Origin: Pseudodesulfovibrio pelocollis
Lineage (GTDB): Bacteria; Desulfobacterota; Desulfovibrionia; Desulfovibrionales; Desulfovibrionaceae
Length of the DNA stretch: 49,439 bases
Direction: 5' to 3'
Assembly: GCF_030282845.1 (NCBI RefSeq)
Contig: NZ_JASTWE010000029.1
Location: forward strand, 1 to 49,439
Shown here: positions 35,700-46,769 of the stretch, in pieces
Layout: each line of letters starts with the position of its first letter
How positions within the stretch are numbered: position 1 is the stretch's first letter
The notes under the pieces: generated by a model
Databases searched by the model: none
Told to the model about the DNA's origin: nothing
The model's input: the letters and a program-made list of their open reading frames with translations, nothing else
Made by a program: the position numbers and the translations under genes

Positions 35700-36716
35700 C
35701 TACCTGACCACGACCGTTTCGCCGTCCACCACGGTCGCCACGATCACCTTGTTGCTTTGCATGTTTCGCACCGACACCTGCTGTCCCATGTCCGCGTCGG
35801 CCAGGGCCTCGGCCTTCATGGTCAGCTGGACCCGCTTGCCCTGGTAGACCAGGGTGACCACATCGCCCTTCTCAATGGGAGGCACCCGCTCCAGATGAGC
35901 CATGGAAAACGGCTGGTTGCGGCCCAGGGGCCGGGTCATGCGCCAAGGACCGCCCTTGCCGTCCCACACTTCCTGGTTGTAGGCCAGGTTCATGCGCATG
36001 AAGGTGATGTTCTCCCGGCTCAGGCGCTCGAAGCGGTTGAGGGGCTTGGCGGCCACGGGCACGGCCTTCCAGACGTCCACGAACACGGAGCCCGCCTTGG
36101 TGGACACGGTCCGCCCATCGGGCGACACGCCCCGAAGCCTGACCTGGTTGCTGCCGGGCCTCAGGTCGCCGTCAAGCTCCACCGACAGCGTGTCGTAATC
36201 GTTCGGGAAAAAATAATGCAGGGGCAGCCGCAGATTCCGGAACTCGAAGTCGTCGCTCAGGTCCCTGGCGCGCAGCGTCAAAAACGCGACAACAGCCGCC
36301 TCCAACTCCTCGCCCGAGACCACGGTTCCCCCGGTCTGGACCGTGAGTTGGCTGGGCAGCACGAGGTTGCGCACCATGTCGCCCATATAATAGCGCAGCA
36401 CGCCGAGCAGCTTGTCGCGGTCGATGGTCACGGGCCGACCGAGCCGGTCCGAGGCCTTCCACAGCTTCATATTCCTCACTGCCTCCCAGGTGCGCTGGTC
36501 GATGGAGCCCACCGGGTCCGCGATCTCGCCCAGAAGCACGTCCGGCCCGCGCACGCAGGCCACGCTGCGGACCAGGAGCTTCCAGTTGTCGCCGACGACC
36601 GGGCCTGTGCCCGCGCCGGGCATGGTGGCCGAAACCGCGACCAGAGCGACCGCCAACACCAAAGCGCGGACCATTTGTCCGAAGCGGCTGTTCCGTTTCC
36701 GTGTCGTGCCTGCCAT
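35700..36716 (-). CDS. flgA: Flagellar basal body P-ring formation protein FlgA
   Basis: Periplasmic chaperone for P-ring assembly. About 338 aa, longer than the roughly 220-residue E. coli protein because of an extended N-terminal region. The signal-like helix is MVRALVLAVALVAVSATMPG. The C-terminal SAF domain is recognisable (RPLGRNQPFSMAHLERVPPI, KGDVVTLVYQGKRVQLTMKA, GQQVSVRNMQSNKVIVATVV). The ATG at 36716 has AGGAAGGGA upstream. It lies between flgG and flgH, as in other Desulfovibrio-type clusters. Confidence 0.95.
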   Translation of the reverse strand: MAGTTRKRNSRFGQMVRALVLAVALVAVSATMPGAGTGPVVGDNWKLLVRSVACVRGPDVLLGEIADPVGSIDQRTWEAVRNMKLWKASDRLGRPVTIDRDKLLGVLRYYMGDMVRNLVLPSQLTVQTGGTVVSGEELEAAVVAFLTLRARDLSDDFEFRNLRLPLHYFFPNDYDTLSVELDGDLRPGSNQVRLRGVSPDGRTVSTKAGSVFVDVWKAVPVAAKPLNRFERLSRENITFMRMNLAYNQEVWDGKGGPWRMTRPLGRNQPFSMAHLERVPPIEKGDVVTLVYQGKRVQLTMKAEALADADMGQQVSVRNMQSNKVIVATVVDGETVVVR

Positions 36717-36748
36717 GTGTCGTCCCTTCCTCGCTGCGGACAATGCCG

Positions 36749-37531
36749 CTAGCGCTTGATATTGATGGCCGTCTGGAGCATGCCGTCCGAGGTGGTGATG
36801 GCCTTGGAGTTGATCTCGTAGGCGCGCTGGCCCACGATGAGGCCGACCATCTCGTCCACCATCTCCACGTTGGACCCTTCCAGAAAGGCCTGGGCCAGGG
36901 TGCCGAAGTTGTCGTCGCCGGGCGTGCCTGCCACGGCCGCGCCGGACGCCTCGCTCTCGCGGTAGAAGTTGCGCCCGATGGCGGTCAGGCCAGCCGGGTT
37001 CTGGAAGCGGTAGATGTCGAGGTCCGCCTCGGCCAGGGCTGCTCCCTCGCGGTCCAGGGCGGCGATATGCCCGGTCTCGGTGATGACCACGCTGACGGTC
37101 TCGGGCGGCACGGTGAACTCGGGCTGAAGCGCGTGCCCCCCTGCGGTGACCATCCGGCCCTCGTTGTCGAGCTTGAAGGAGCCATCGCGGGTGTAGACAT
37201 CCTCGCCGTTCATATCCACGAGGAAGAAGCCCTCGCCCTCGATGGCGATATCAAGCGGGTTGCCCGTGTTCTTGAAGTCGCCCTGGGTGAAGAACTTGTG
37301 TACCGTCACCGGCCGCACGCCCATGCCGATCTGCATGCCCACGGGCAGCCGACCGCCGTTCTGGGTCTCTGTGCCCGCGATCTGGAGAGTCTGGTACATC
37401 AGATCCTCGAACTCGGCGCGGCTCTTCTTGAAGCCCGTGGTGTTCACGTTGGCCAGGTTGTTCGAAAGGGTGTCGATGTGTGTCTGCATGGCGACCATGC
37501 CGGTCGCGGCAGTCCAAAGTGAGCGCATCAT
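36749..37531 (-). CDS. flgG: Flagellar distal rod protein FlgG
   Basis: Distal rod subunit of 260 aa. The N-terminal rod motif is MRSLWTAATGMVAMQTHIDT, continuing SNNLANVNTTGFKKSRAEF; the centre has GNPLDIAIEGEGFF; the C-terminal motif is EGSNVEMVDEMVGLIVGQRA with YEINSKAITTSDGML. All are canonical for FlgG rather than FlgF. It follows flgF after 20 bases and has a normal length. Confidence 0.97.
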   Translation of the reverse strand: MMRSLWTAATGMVAMQTHIDTLSNNLANVNTTGFKKSRAEFEDLMYQTLQIAGTETQNGGRLPVGMQIGMGVRPVTVHKFFTQGDFKNTGNPLDIAIEGEGFFLVDMNGEDVYTRDGSFKLDNEGRMVTAGGHALQPEFTVPPETVSVVITETGHIAALDREGAALAEADLDIYRFQNPAGLTAIGRNFYRESEASGAAVAGTPGDDNFGTLAQAFLEGSNVEMVDEMVGLIVGQRAYEINSKAITTSDGMLQTAINIKR

Positions 37532-37551
37532 TGGCTATTGCCTCCTGGTTA

Positions 37552-38325
37552 TCATAAGAGCTTGCCGATCTTGACGATCATGTTCTTGTCGAGACTGTCG
37601 GTGTTCTGAAGCACCTTGGAATACATTTCAAAGGCGCGCTGGGTCTCGATCATCTGGACCATCTCGGTGACCACCTCGACGTTTCCCTTTTCGAGGAACC
37701 CCTGCTGCACGGCCAGATCCTCGGGCGGGATCTCCTCCGCACCGGGCGCAGCGCGGTAAAAATTGCTGCCCACCCGTTCGAGGGCACCGATATTCTCGAA
37801 GGTGACCAGGTCAAAGGCCCCGGCCGGTTCACCGTTGATGGAGATCATGCCGCCATATTCCACGCTCAGCGTGGCTCCGGGCGGCACCACCAGCGGCCCG
37901 CCCTCCACCATGACCGGATGGCCGTCCTGGGTGACAAGGGTTCCCGTGTTGTCCACCAGAAAATTGCCCGCCCGGGTGTAGAGCACGTCGCCCCCCACCT
38001 GGGCCCGGAAGAAACCCTCGCCCGCCAGGGCGAAGTCGAGCTGGTTGCCCGTCTGGTGCATGCCCCCCTGGGAGAAGTCCACGGTCTGCTCAGAGAGCCG
38101 GGCCTTGGCCATGATCTTGGGGTCGGGAAACATGTCCTTGTCGCGCAGGAACGACTTGGTGGTCACCACGTAGTCGTGGGCAAAGCGCGTGAAGACGTCA
38201 TGGAACGCCATGTGGTCTTTTTTGAAGGCCGTGGTGTTCACGTTCGCCAAATTATTGGCAATGGATGACATCCTCATTTCATTGGACAAAGCGCCGAACA
38301 ACGCGCTCAAGCTGCTGTCTCGCAT
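37552..38325 (-). CDS. flgF: Flagellar proximal rod protein FlgF
   Basis: A 257-aa rod protein of the FlgF/FlgG family and first gene of the operon. It has the N-terminal SSIANNLANVNTTAFKKDHM and the central GNQLDFALAGEGFFRAQ, and a C-terminal EKGNVEVVTEMVQMIETQRA-type helix. FlgF is chosen over FlgG from position (preceding flgG) and divergence from the FlgG consensus. Ribosome site AGGAGGT lies just upstream, with a sigma-54 promoter 30 bases before the ATG. Confidence 0.9.
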   Translation of the reverse strand: MRDSSLSALFGALSNEMRMSSIANNLANVNTTAFKKDHMAFHDVFTRFAHDYVVTTKSFLRDKDMFPDPKIMAKARLSEQTVDFSQGGMHQTGNQLDFALAGEGFFRAQVGGDVLYTRAGNFLVDNTGTLVTQDGHPVMVEGGPLVVPPGATLSVEYGGMISINGEPAGAFDLVTFENIGALERVGSNFYRAAPGAEEIPPEDLAVQQGFLEKGNVEVVTEMVQMIETQRAFEMYSKVLQNTDSLDKNMIVKIGKLL

Positions 38326-38354
38326 GGTGCGGACCTCCTGTCTGCCCGATGATT

Positions 38355-38370
38355 TGCACTATGCATGCCA
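38355..38370 (-). promoter_or_regulatory. Sigma-54 (RpoN) promoter of the flgF operon
   Basis: Minus strand TGGCATGCATAGTGCA: the invariant GG and GC are separated by exactly ten bases, and 11 of the 12 defined consensus positions of TGGCACR-N4-TTGCW are close or identical. The start would be near 38343, giving an 18-base leader with the AGGAGGT ribosome site. It is positioned only for flgF. Confidence 0.75.
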
Positions 38371-38416
38371 ACGCAAATCGGGCTGACGGCCGTTTTTTTT
38401 CACCGGGTTGCGGCTG

Positions 38417-38443
38417 TTGACATTGGTGTGGGTTGTGTATAAA
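38417..38443 (+). promoter_or_regulatory. Sigma-70 promoter of tRNA-Gly and possibly the rimP operon
   Basis: TTGACA (38417-38422), a 15-base spacer and TATAAA (38438-38443), 15 bases before the tRNA. The hexamers are strong and the spacing slightly short. No other promoter fits between the tRNA terminator and rimP. Confidence 0.7.
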
Positions 38444-38458
38444 TAGGCTCGTTTCCGA

Positions 38459-38534
38459 GCGGGTGTAGCTCAGCTGGTAGAGTACAAGCTTCCCAAGCTT
38501 GGTGTCGCGGGTTCGACCCCCGTCACCCGCTCCA
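38459..38534 (+). tRNA. tRNA-Gly(CCC)
   Basis: A 76-base tRNA with encoded CCA. Acceptor GCGGGTG/CACCCGC, D-arm GCTC...GAGT, anticodon stem CAAGC/GCTTG with loop TTCCCAA (anticodon CCC), T-arm GCGGG-TTCGACC-CCCGT with one weak pair. It reads GGG glycine codons. Confidence 0.97.
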
Positions 38535-38582
38535 ACGCCTTTCGCAGGGTCCGTCGAGGACCCTGCGGGGTTCGCACAACAG

Positions 38583-38606
38583 GGTGAGCTCGGGCTCGCC
38601 TTTTTT
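38583..38606 (+). terminator. Terminator/attenuator between tRNA-Gly and rimP
   Basis: GGTGAGC-TCGG-GCTCGCC (7-bp stem with one G-U, 4-base loop) followed by six T. It ends 19 bases before the rimP ATG, leaving no room for another promoter, so downstream genes may depend on read-through. Confidence 0.8.
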
Positions 38607-38625
38607 ATTGGTATCGGGAGAAACC

Positions 38626-39084
38626 ATGCGTCCGACATTCGAGGAAACACTCGCGGAACTCATCCGCCCGGAGGTGGAAGCCCTCGGTTGCCGCCTGTGG
38701 GGACTCTCCTCGCCAAGCAAGGGCCAACGGCGTATAATAAGGATATACATCGACGGACCCGACGGCGTGACCATCGACCAGTGCGCCCAGGTCAGCCGAC
38801 AGGTGAGCCTGCTGCTTGAGGTGGAAGACATCATCCCCGGGGCGTTCATTCTCGAAGTTTCCTCGCCCGGTCTTGACCGGAGGTTCTTCGACACCGCGCA
38901 GATGGCCGACTACGTGGGCAGCCCGGTCACCGCCCTGCTCCACGAGGCCCGCGACGGCAGACGCAAGGTGACAGGCACCCTCGTCCGGGTGGGCGACGGC
39001 GAATTCACCGTGAGCGAAAACGGACAGGAAACGACCCTGGCCTGGATCGACCTGAAGGAAGTCAGGCTTGTCCCTGAATTTTAG
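38626..39084 (+). CDS. rimP: Ribosome maturation factor RimP
   Basis: 30S assembly factor of 152 aa. It has the N-terminal domain (IRPEVEALGCRLWGLSSPS, IIRIYIDGPDGVTIDQCAQVS) and the family motif LEVSSPGLDRRFF, with a C-terminal SH3-like domain. The ATG at 38626 follows GGGAGA; the longer upstream frame crosses the terminator. First protein gene of the rimP-nusA-infB operon. Confidence 0.95.
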   Translation: MRPTFEETLAELIRPEVEALGCRLWGLSSPSKGQRRIIRIYIDGPDGVTIDQCAQVSRQVSLLLEVEDIIPGAFILEVSSPGLDRRFFDTAQMADYVGSPVTALLHEARDGRRKVTGTLVRVGDGEFTVSENGQETTLAWIDLKEVRLVPEF

Positions 39085-39144
39085 AGCATATCAGCAATAT
39101 ATACCGGGACGGCGACTGACCCCGGATGAAGCGGAGGTTTGATC

Positions 39145-40509
39145 ATGTCGGAGCTGAAAAGAGCCATCGACCAGATTAGCAAGGACAGGGGCATTGACCG
39201 AGACCTGCTCATCGACACCCTTGAAGAGGCCGTGCGCTCCGCCGTGGCGCGCAAGCACGGCGAGACCATGGACATCGAGGTCGCCTTCAACGAGGACAGC
39301 GGCGAGATCGAGGTCTTCGAGTTCAAGGTGGTGGTGTCCGAAGTCCACGACCCCATCAGCGAGATTTCCCTCGAAAACGCCCGGGAGCACGACCCCAACG
39401 CCCAGCTCGACGACGAGATGGGCTTCCCCGTCAAGATCGAGGATCTGGGCCGCATCGCAGCCCAGTCGGCCAAGCAGGTGATCATCCAGCGCATGCGCGA
39501 CGCGGAGCAGGAGATCATCTACGAGGAATACAAGGACCGCATGGGCGAGATCGCCAGCGGCATCGTCCAGCGGCGCGACCGCACCGGCTGGATCATCAAC
39601 CTCGGCCGCACCGAGGCCCTGCTGCCCAAGGACGAGCAGATCCCGCGCGAGCGCTACAAGCGCGGCGACCGCGTCCAGGCGTACATCATCGACGTGCTCA
39701 AGGAATCCCGCGGGCCGCAGGTCATCGTGTCGCGCTCCCATCCCGACTACATGGTCGAGCTGTTCAAGCGCGAGGTGCCCGAGGTGGCCGACGGCACGGT
39801 CAAGATCATGGGCGTGGCCCGCGATCCGGGCCTGCGCGCCAAGGTGGCCGTCATGTCCCGCGAGCGCGATGTGGACCCGGTGGGCGCCTGCGTCGGCATC
39901 CGGGGCTCGCGCATCCAGAACGTGGTGCAGGAGATGAAGGGTGAACGCATCGACATCGTGGTCTGGAGCCCGGACATCGCCATGTACGCCCAGCACGCCC
40001 TCTCCCCGGCCGTCATCACCCGGATCACCGTGGACGACGAGGAAGAGGCGCTCGAGGTGGTCTGCCCCGACGACCAGCTCACCCTGGCCATCGGGCGCAA
40101 GGGCCAGAACGTCAAACTGGCCGCCAAACTGCTCGGCTGGAAGATAGACATCTTCACGGAATCCCGCTACGGCGAACTCAACGCCTCACGCAAGGGCATG
40201 GATCAGATCGCCAGCGTGGCCGAGATCTCCATGGAGAGCTTCTTCAACGCGGGATTTGAGTCCCTGGAATCCATCGTTCGCGCCAGCGACGAGGAACTGC
40301 TCGCCGTAAACGGCCTGACCGAACGCAAGATCGCCGATATCCGTCTGGCCATCAACATGCTTGCGCCCGAGATCGCCGCCGCAGTGGCCGAGGCCGACGC
40401 CGAAGCGACTGAAGGGGAAGCGACCGATATCGGAAGCGACGGCGAGACCAAGGCCGACAATGAAGACGAAATGAACGACACTCCCGCACAAGGCGAGGAG
40501 ACGAAATAA
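39145..40509 (+). CDS. nusA: Transcription termination/antitermination factor NusA
   Basis: RNA-polymerase-binding factor of about 454 aa. The N-terminal domain (residues 1-125) is followed by S1 (GIVQRRDRTGWIINLGRTEA), KH1 and KH2 (GACVGIRGSRIQNVVQEMKG, AIGRKGQNVKLAAKLLGWKI), then a helix-hairpin-helix segment (SLESIVRASDEELLAVNGLT) and an acidic tail. Ribosome site GGAGG precedes the ATG at 39145. It probably autoregulates the operon through the hairpin upstream of rimP, as NusA does elsewhere; here that is inference. Confidence 0.97.
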   Translation: MSELKRAIDQISKDRGIDRDLLIDTLEEAVRSAVARKHGETMDIEVAFNEDSGEIEVFEFKVVVSEVHDPISEISLENAREHDPNAQLDDEMGFPVKIEDLGRIAAQSAKQVIIQRMRDAEQEIIYEEYKDRMGEIASGIVQRRDRTGWIINLGRTEALLPKDEQIPRERYKRGDRVQAYIIDVLKESRGPQVIVSRSHPDYMVELFKREVPEVADGTVKIMGVARDPGLRAKVAVMSRERDVDPVGACVGIRGSRIQNVVQEMKGERIDIVVWSPDIAMYAQHALSPAVITRITVDDEEEALEVVCPDDQLTLAIGRKGQNVKLAAKLLGWKIDIFTESRYGELNASRKGMDQIASVAEISMESFFNAGFESLESIVRASDEELLAVNGLTERKIADIRLAINMLAPEIAAAVAEADAEATEGEATDIGSDGETKADNEDEMNDTPAQGEETK

Positions 40510-40535
40510 GGGCCGGTCAGCAAGGATACGCGGAC

Positions 40536-40780
40536 ATGATGAACACAGGACACCAACCCGTCCGCATGTGCATCGTCTGCCGCCAGCGGTTCCCCAAGGG
40601 GGAGCTGACGCGGCACGTCCGCCCGGCCGACATGGAGAAACCGGAAACGAACGATCCGGTTTCCGACCCGGAGCAGATCAAGCCGGGGCGTGGGTTTTAC
40701 GTATGCGTCCAGGCCCGGTGCAGGGAATTATTCCCAAAAGTGTTCAAGGGCCTGATGAAGAAACGCAAGGGGGAAAGTAG

Positions 40781-40784
<4 letters not shown>
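40536..40784 (+). CDS. ylxR: YlxR/RnpM family RNA-binding protein (DUF448)
   Basis: An 82-aa basic protein of the YlxR family, found between nusA and infB in many bacteria; in some it binds RNase P RNA. Motifs are [17 protein letters not shown] near the N-terminus and [16 protein letters not shown] (family: GRGaYvC....C...a). The cysteine spacing CxxC is visible at CIVC. It overlaps infB by four bases (ATGA), so the genes are coupled. ATG 40536 or 40539 may be used. Confidence 0.92.
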
Positions 40785-43690
<2,906 letters not shown>

Positions 43691-43704
43691 AGACACGGCA
43701 TTCA

Positions 43705-43747
43705 CGGCGGGCGGCCCATCACCCATGGGGCCGCCCGCCGCCTTTTT
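43705..43747 (+). terminator. Strong hairpin with T-tract between infB and DUF503 gene
   Basis: CGGCGGGCGGCC/GGCCGCCCGCCG forms a 12-bp perfect stem with a 12-base loop, followed by CCTTTTT, 15 bases after the infB stop. It looks like an intrinsic terminator in the middle of the operon, so it probably attenuates the distal genes. Confidence 0.8.
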
Positions 43748-43757
43748 CGGACCAGAC

Positions 43758-44051
43758 ATGATCATCGGCGTCCTGACCCTCGAATTCCGGCTCCACGGCA
43801 ATCGCTCCCTCAAGGAGAAGCGCCGCGTGGCCCAGAGCCTGAAGCAGAAGCTGCGCAACACCTTCAACGTGGCCGTGGCCGAGGTGGAGGCCATGGACGC
43901 GCACGACAGGCTGGTGCTCGGGGTGGTCACGGCGGCAAACCGCACGGACAAGGTCGAAAGCCGCCTGAGCAAGGCGCTGGCCATGGTGGAAGCCATCGCC
44001 CCGGTCGAGCTGACCCGGTGCGACACGGAAATATTCAGCGACAGCGAATGA
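43758..44051 (+). CDS. DUF503 domain-containing protein
   Basis: A 97-aa small protein of the DUF503/YlxP family, regularly found between infB and rbfA. Typical sequence is MIIGVLTLEFRLHGNRSLKE, continuing KRRVAQSLKQKLRNTFNVAV with alternating strands and a Lys/Arg-rich helix. Function is unknown; the context suggests a role near ribosome assembly. It starts about ten bases after the T-tract of the hairpin, with a poor ribosome site. Confidence 0.9.
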   Translation: MIIGVLTLEFRLHGNRSLKEKRRVAQSLKQKLRNTFNVAVAEVEAMDAHDRLVLGVVTAANRTDKVESRLSKALAMVEAIAPVELTRCDTEIFSDSE

Positions 44052-44061
44052 GGACACATCC

Positions 44062-44403
44062 ATGAAGGCATCCAGTTCCCGCCGGGCCGTGCGCATGGGC
44101 GACCAGATCATGCGCGAGGTCGCCATCCTGCTGGTGGAAGAAGCCCAGGACCCGAGACTCAACCTGGTTACTCTCTCCGGGGTGCGCATGAACGCAAACC
44201 TGCGCATCGCCGAAATATTCTACACCGTCTCCGGCGACGCCGAGCACCGCCGCGAGGTCCAGGCCGGGCTTGAGAAGGCCACCGGATTCCTGCGCTCCAA
44301 CGTGGGCAAGCGGCTCAAGCTCCAGTTCACCCCGGAGCTGCGCTTCACCTTCGACGAATTCCTTGAGGACGTGGTCTATGCAAAACCCGATGCGTCGCGT
44401 TAG
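44062..44403 (+). CDS. rbfA: Ribosome-binding factor A
   Basis: 30S maturation and cold-adaptation factor of 113 aa with a single KH-type domain. Signature sequences are RMGDQIMREVAILLVEEAQD, LSGVRMNANLRIAEIFYTV and the C-terminal LRSNVGKRLKLQFTPELRFT. It starts ten bases after the DUF503 stop and overlaps the nrnA start by 26 bases. Confidence 0.95.
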   Translation: MKASSSRRAVRMGDQIMREVAILLVEEAQDPRLNLVTLSGVRMNANLRIAEIFYTVSGDAEHRREVQAGLEKATGFLRSNVGKRLKLQFTPELRFTFDEFLEDVVYAKPDASR

Positions 44404-45346
44404 CGAGATCATCCGAGGCGGCGACGACTTCCTGGTGGCCGCCCACGTCAACCCTGACGGCGACGCCATCGGCTCCACCTGCGCCATGGGCCACATCCTG
44501 GCCCGCCTTGGCAAGCGTTTCCGGCTCTACAATCCCTCGGGCCTGCCCACCAGCTACGACTTCGTCACCATGCCCGCGCCCCTTGAGACCGCCCTGCCCG
44601 CGACCATGCCCGCCTGGACCATCATCCTCGACTGCGGCGCGGCCGAGCGCATGGGGCCGGAGCTTCTGGACCGCATAGGCGAGACCCGGATCATCAATAT
44701 CGACCACCATCTGGGCAACGGCGACTACGGCGACGAAAACTGGGTGGCCGTGGACCAGCCCGCCGTGGGGTCCATGATCGCCCTGCTGGCCAAGGACCTG
44801 GGACTCGCCCTTGACGGCGGACTGGCCGAGGGCGTCTACCTGGCCGTGTCCACGGACACCGGCTTCTTCACCTACGGCTCCACCACGCCCGAGTCGCTGG
44901 AACTGGCGGCCGAGATGCTGCGCGGCGGGCTCGATCTGGCCCGCATGAACATGCTCATCAACAAGCAATGGACCGAGGCGAGGCTGCGCCTGTGGACCGA
45001 AGTCATGGGCAGCGTCGGTCTCTTTGCCGACAAGCGGGTGGCCGTCGGCGTCATCACCCGCGACATGTTCCGGCGCACCGGCACCGACTCGCAGGACACC
45101 GAGAACCTGATCAACACCATCCGCCGCCTCAAGAGCGTGCGCGTGGCCGTGATCCTGCGCGAGGAGAAGCCGGGTGCCTACAAGTTCAGCCTGCGCTCCT
45201 ACGGCGACGACAATGTCCAGGCCATCGCCGCCCTCTTTGGCGGCGGCGGCCATCGCAACGCCTCTGGCGGCATCATCGCCGCCCCGCTCGACGAGGCCCG
45301 CCGCCAGATGGTGGACGCCATCACCAAATCCCTGGAGCTTGCCTGA
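44378..45346 (+). CDS. nrnA: DHH-family oligoribonuclease/pAp phosphatase NrnA
   Basis: Degrades short RNA oligonucleotides and 3'-phosphoadenosine 5'-phosphate. About 322 aa. DHH-family metal motifs are HVNPDGDAIGS (I), DCGAAERMG (II) and INIDHHLGN (III), and the DHHA1 domain ends with the substrate motif FGGGGHRNASGG. The ATG at 44378 has TTGAGGA upstream; ATG 44390 is an alternative. It lies between rbfA and truB, overlapping both, and in sulfate reducers pAp removal also matters for sulfur metabolism (inference). Confidence 0.95.
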   Translation: MQNPMRRVSEIIRGGDDFLVAAHVNPDGDAIGSTCAMGHILARLGKRFRLYNPSGLPTSYDFVTMPAPLETALPATMPAWTIILDCGAAERMGPELLDRIGETRIINIDHHLGNGDYGDENWVAVDQPAVGSMIALLAKDLGLALDGGLAEGVYLAVSTDTGFFTYGSTTPESLELAAEMLRGGLDLARMNMLINKQWTEARLRLWTEVMGSVGLFADKRVAVGVITRDMFRRTGTDSQDTENLINTIRRLKSVRVAVILREEKPGAYKFSLRSYGDDNVQAIAALFGGGGHRNASGGIIAAPLDEARRQMVDAITKSLELA

Positions 45347-46287
45347 TGGGTCGCCGCAGAAGAAAACGCGGCCCCGAGCAGCTCGACGGCCTGCTGGTGC
45401 TCAACAAGCCGTCCGGCCCCACCTCGGCCGCCTGCCTCAACGACATCAAGTTCCGGCTCAAGCAGTTCAAGATCGGCCACGCCGGAACCCTGGACCCCCT
45501 GGCCGAGGGGGTCTTGCTGGTCCTGCTCGGCCATGGTACCAAACTGGCAACGTACTTGAGCGGCGCGGTCAAGACCTATCGCGGGACGCTCAAGCTCGGC
45601 GTTGCCACCGACACCTATGACATTCAAGGAGAAATTGTCTCCCAGTCCCCGGTAACGGCCAGCGCCAAAGATGTCGAAAATGAAATTTTGCATTGGAATC
45701 AGTTGACAGAGCAGGAAGTTCCTGCCTATTCGGCTGCCAAACACGAGGGCACGCCGCTGTACGCCATGGCCCGCGAGGGTCTGGCCACACCGGTCAAGAC
45801 AAAGCCCATTGTTGTTTCCCATGTGGAAGTGCTGGACGTGCGAATGCCGGAGGCGGTGTTCAGGGTCAGCTGTTCCGCAGGCACGTACATACGATCCCTG
45901 GTCCACAGCTTGGGGATGCGAATGGGGTGCGGCGCGGTGCTGACCAGCCTGACCCGCGAGCGCAGCGAGCCCTTCGGGCTTGATGCGGCTCACGACCTCT
46001 CGGACGTTCTGGAGAATCCGGACTCGTTTCCGGATAGGGTGATCCCCCTTCGGGACACCCTGCCCCACTGGCCCCGCTTCACCCTGACCCGGCCGCTGGC
46101 CGGCCTTGTCAGGAACGGGGCATGGCTCCCGGTCGCGGACGACCCGGCGCGGGAGCTTTGCGGAACCATCGGCGATCGGGCGTTTCTGCTCGATGACGAC
46201 GGCGAGCCGCTGGCCCTGGTGGAGGCGAAAATCCAGGATGGCAAGCCCAAGTGGGCCATTCTCAGAGGTCTGTGGGGCGAGGACTGA
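45346..46287 (+). CDS. truB: tRNA pseudouridine(55) synthase TruB
   Basis: Makes the T-loop pseudouridine of tRNAs. At 313 aa it has GLLVLNKPSGPTS, the catalytic Asp50 in GHAGTLDPLAEGVL, VPAYSAAKHEGTPLY and CSAGTYIRSLVHSLG, and a short C-terminal domain. The ATG overlaps the nrnA stop by one base (TGATG). The region 45600-45740 is slightly A/T-richer than the rest of the gene but keeps the frame. Confidence 0.97.
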   Translation: MGRRRRKRGPEQLDGLLVLNKPSGPTSAACLNDIKFRLKQFKIGHAGTLDPLAEGVLLVLLGHGTKLATYLSGAVKTYRGTLKLGVATDTYDIQGEIVSQSPVTASAKDVENEILHWNQLTEQEVPAYSAAKHEGTPLYAMAREGLATPVKTKPIVVSHVEVLDVRMPEAVFRVSCSAGTYIRSLVHSLGMRMGCGAVLTSLTRERSEPFGLDAAHDLSDVLENPDSFPDRVIPLRDTLPHWPRFTLTRPLAGLVRNGAWLPVADDPARELCGTIGDRAFLLDDDGEPLALVEAKIQDGKPKWAILRGLWGED

Positions 46288-46347
46288 CCCGCCCGACGAC
46301 GCACGGAAGGCTATTGATATGAAACACCCAACTAGGAGGATACCGCT

Positions 46348-46617
46348 GTGGTCATGACTGCCGAAGACAAGCAGAAGATCGTTGAAGAGTACAAGACCTG
46401 CGAGGGCGACACCGGCTCCCCCGAGGTCCAGGTGGCGCTGCTGACCGCCCGCATCCAGTACCTGACCGACCACTTCAAGACCCACAAGAAGGATTTCCAC
46501 TCCCGCAACGGCCTGCTCAAGATGGTCGGCCAGCGCAGGAAGCTTCTGAAATACCTTCAGAACAAGGACGTCCAGCGCTACCGCGACCTGATCGGTCGCC
46601 TCGGCCTGCGCAAGTAG
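46348..46617 (+). CDS. rpsO: 30S ribosomal protein S15
   Basis: An 89-aa primary 16S rRNA-binding protein. Conserved [40 protein letters not shown] and [20 protein letters not shown] are present. GTG 46348 is favoured because AGGAGG lies eight bases before it; the in-frame ATG at 46354 is the alternative. It is located between truB and pnp as in many bacteria. Confidence 0.97.
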   Translation: MVMTAEDKQKIVEEYKTCEGDTGSPEVQVALLTARIQYLTDHFKTHKKDFHSRNGLLKMVGQRRKLLKYLQNKDVQRYRDLIGRLGLRK

Positions 46618-46637
46618 TTCTTTGAAGCACTGATGTC

Positions 46638-46659
46638 GGGGGAGGCGCCAGCCTCCCCC
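46638..46659 (+). terminator. Hairpin after rpsO (terminator or processing site)
   Basis: Perfect 9-bp stem GGGGGAGGC-GCCA-GCCTCCCCC, 21 bases after the rpsO stop, followed by a modest GTTGTTTGT stretch. It may partially terminate or mark the rpsO 3' end. Confidence 0.65.
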
Positions 46660-46679
46660 GGTTGTTTGTCACTTTCTGC

Positions 46680-46769
46680 GGCGGAGCCGACTTTTCGCTC
46701 CGCCAATGCCCTCACGCGATGTTTAGTTGGCTGCGGAAGGCGTTTTTGGACACGAATTTCTGGTCCAAA
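46680..46769 (+). promoter_or_regulatory. Structured pnp leader
   Basis: Two further hairpins lie upstream of pnp: GGCGGAGC/GCTCCGCC (8 bp, loop 9, 46680-46704) and TTTGGAC/GTCCAAA (7 bp, loop 11, 46745-46769). In enterobacteria a pnp leader hairpin is cut by RNase III for autoregulation; these are positional analogues. No clear promoter was found. Confidence 0.4.
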
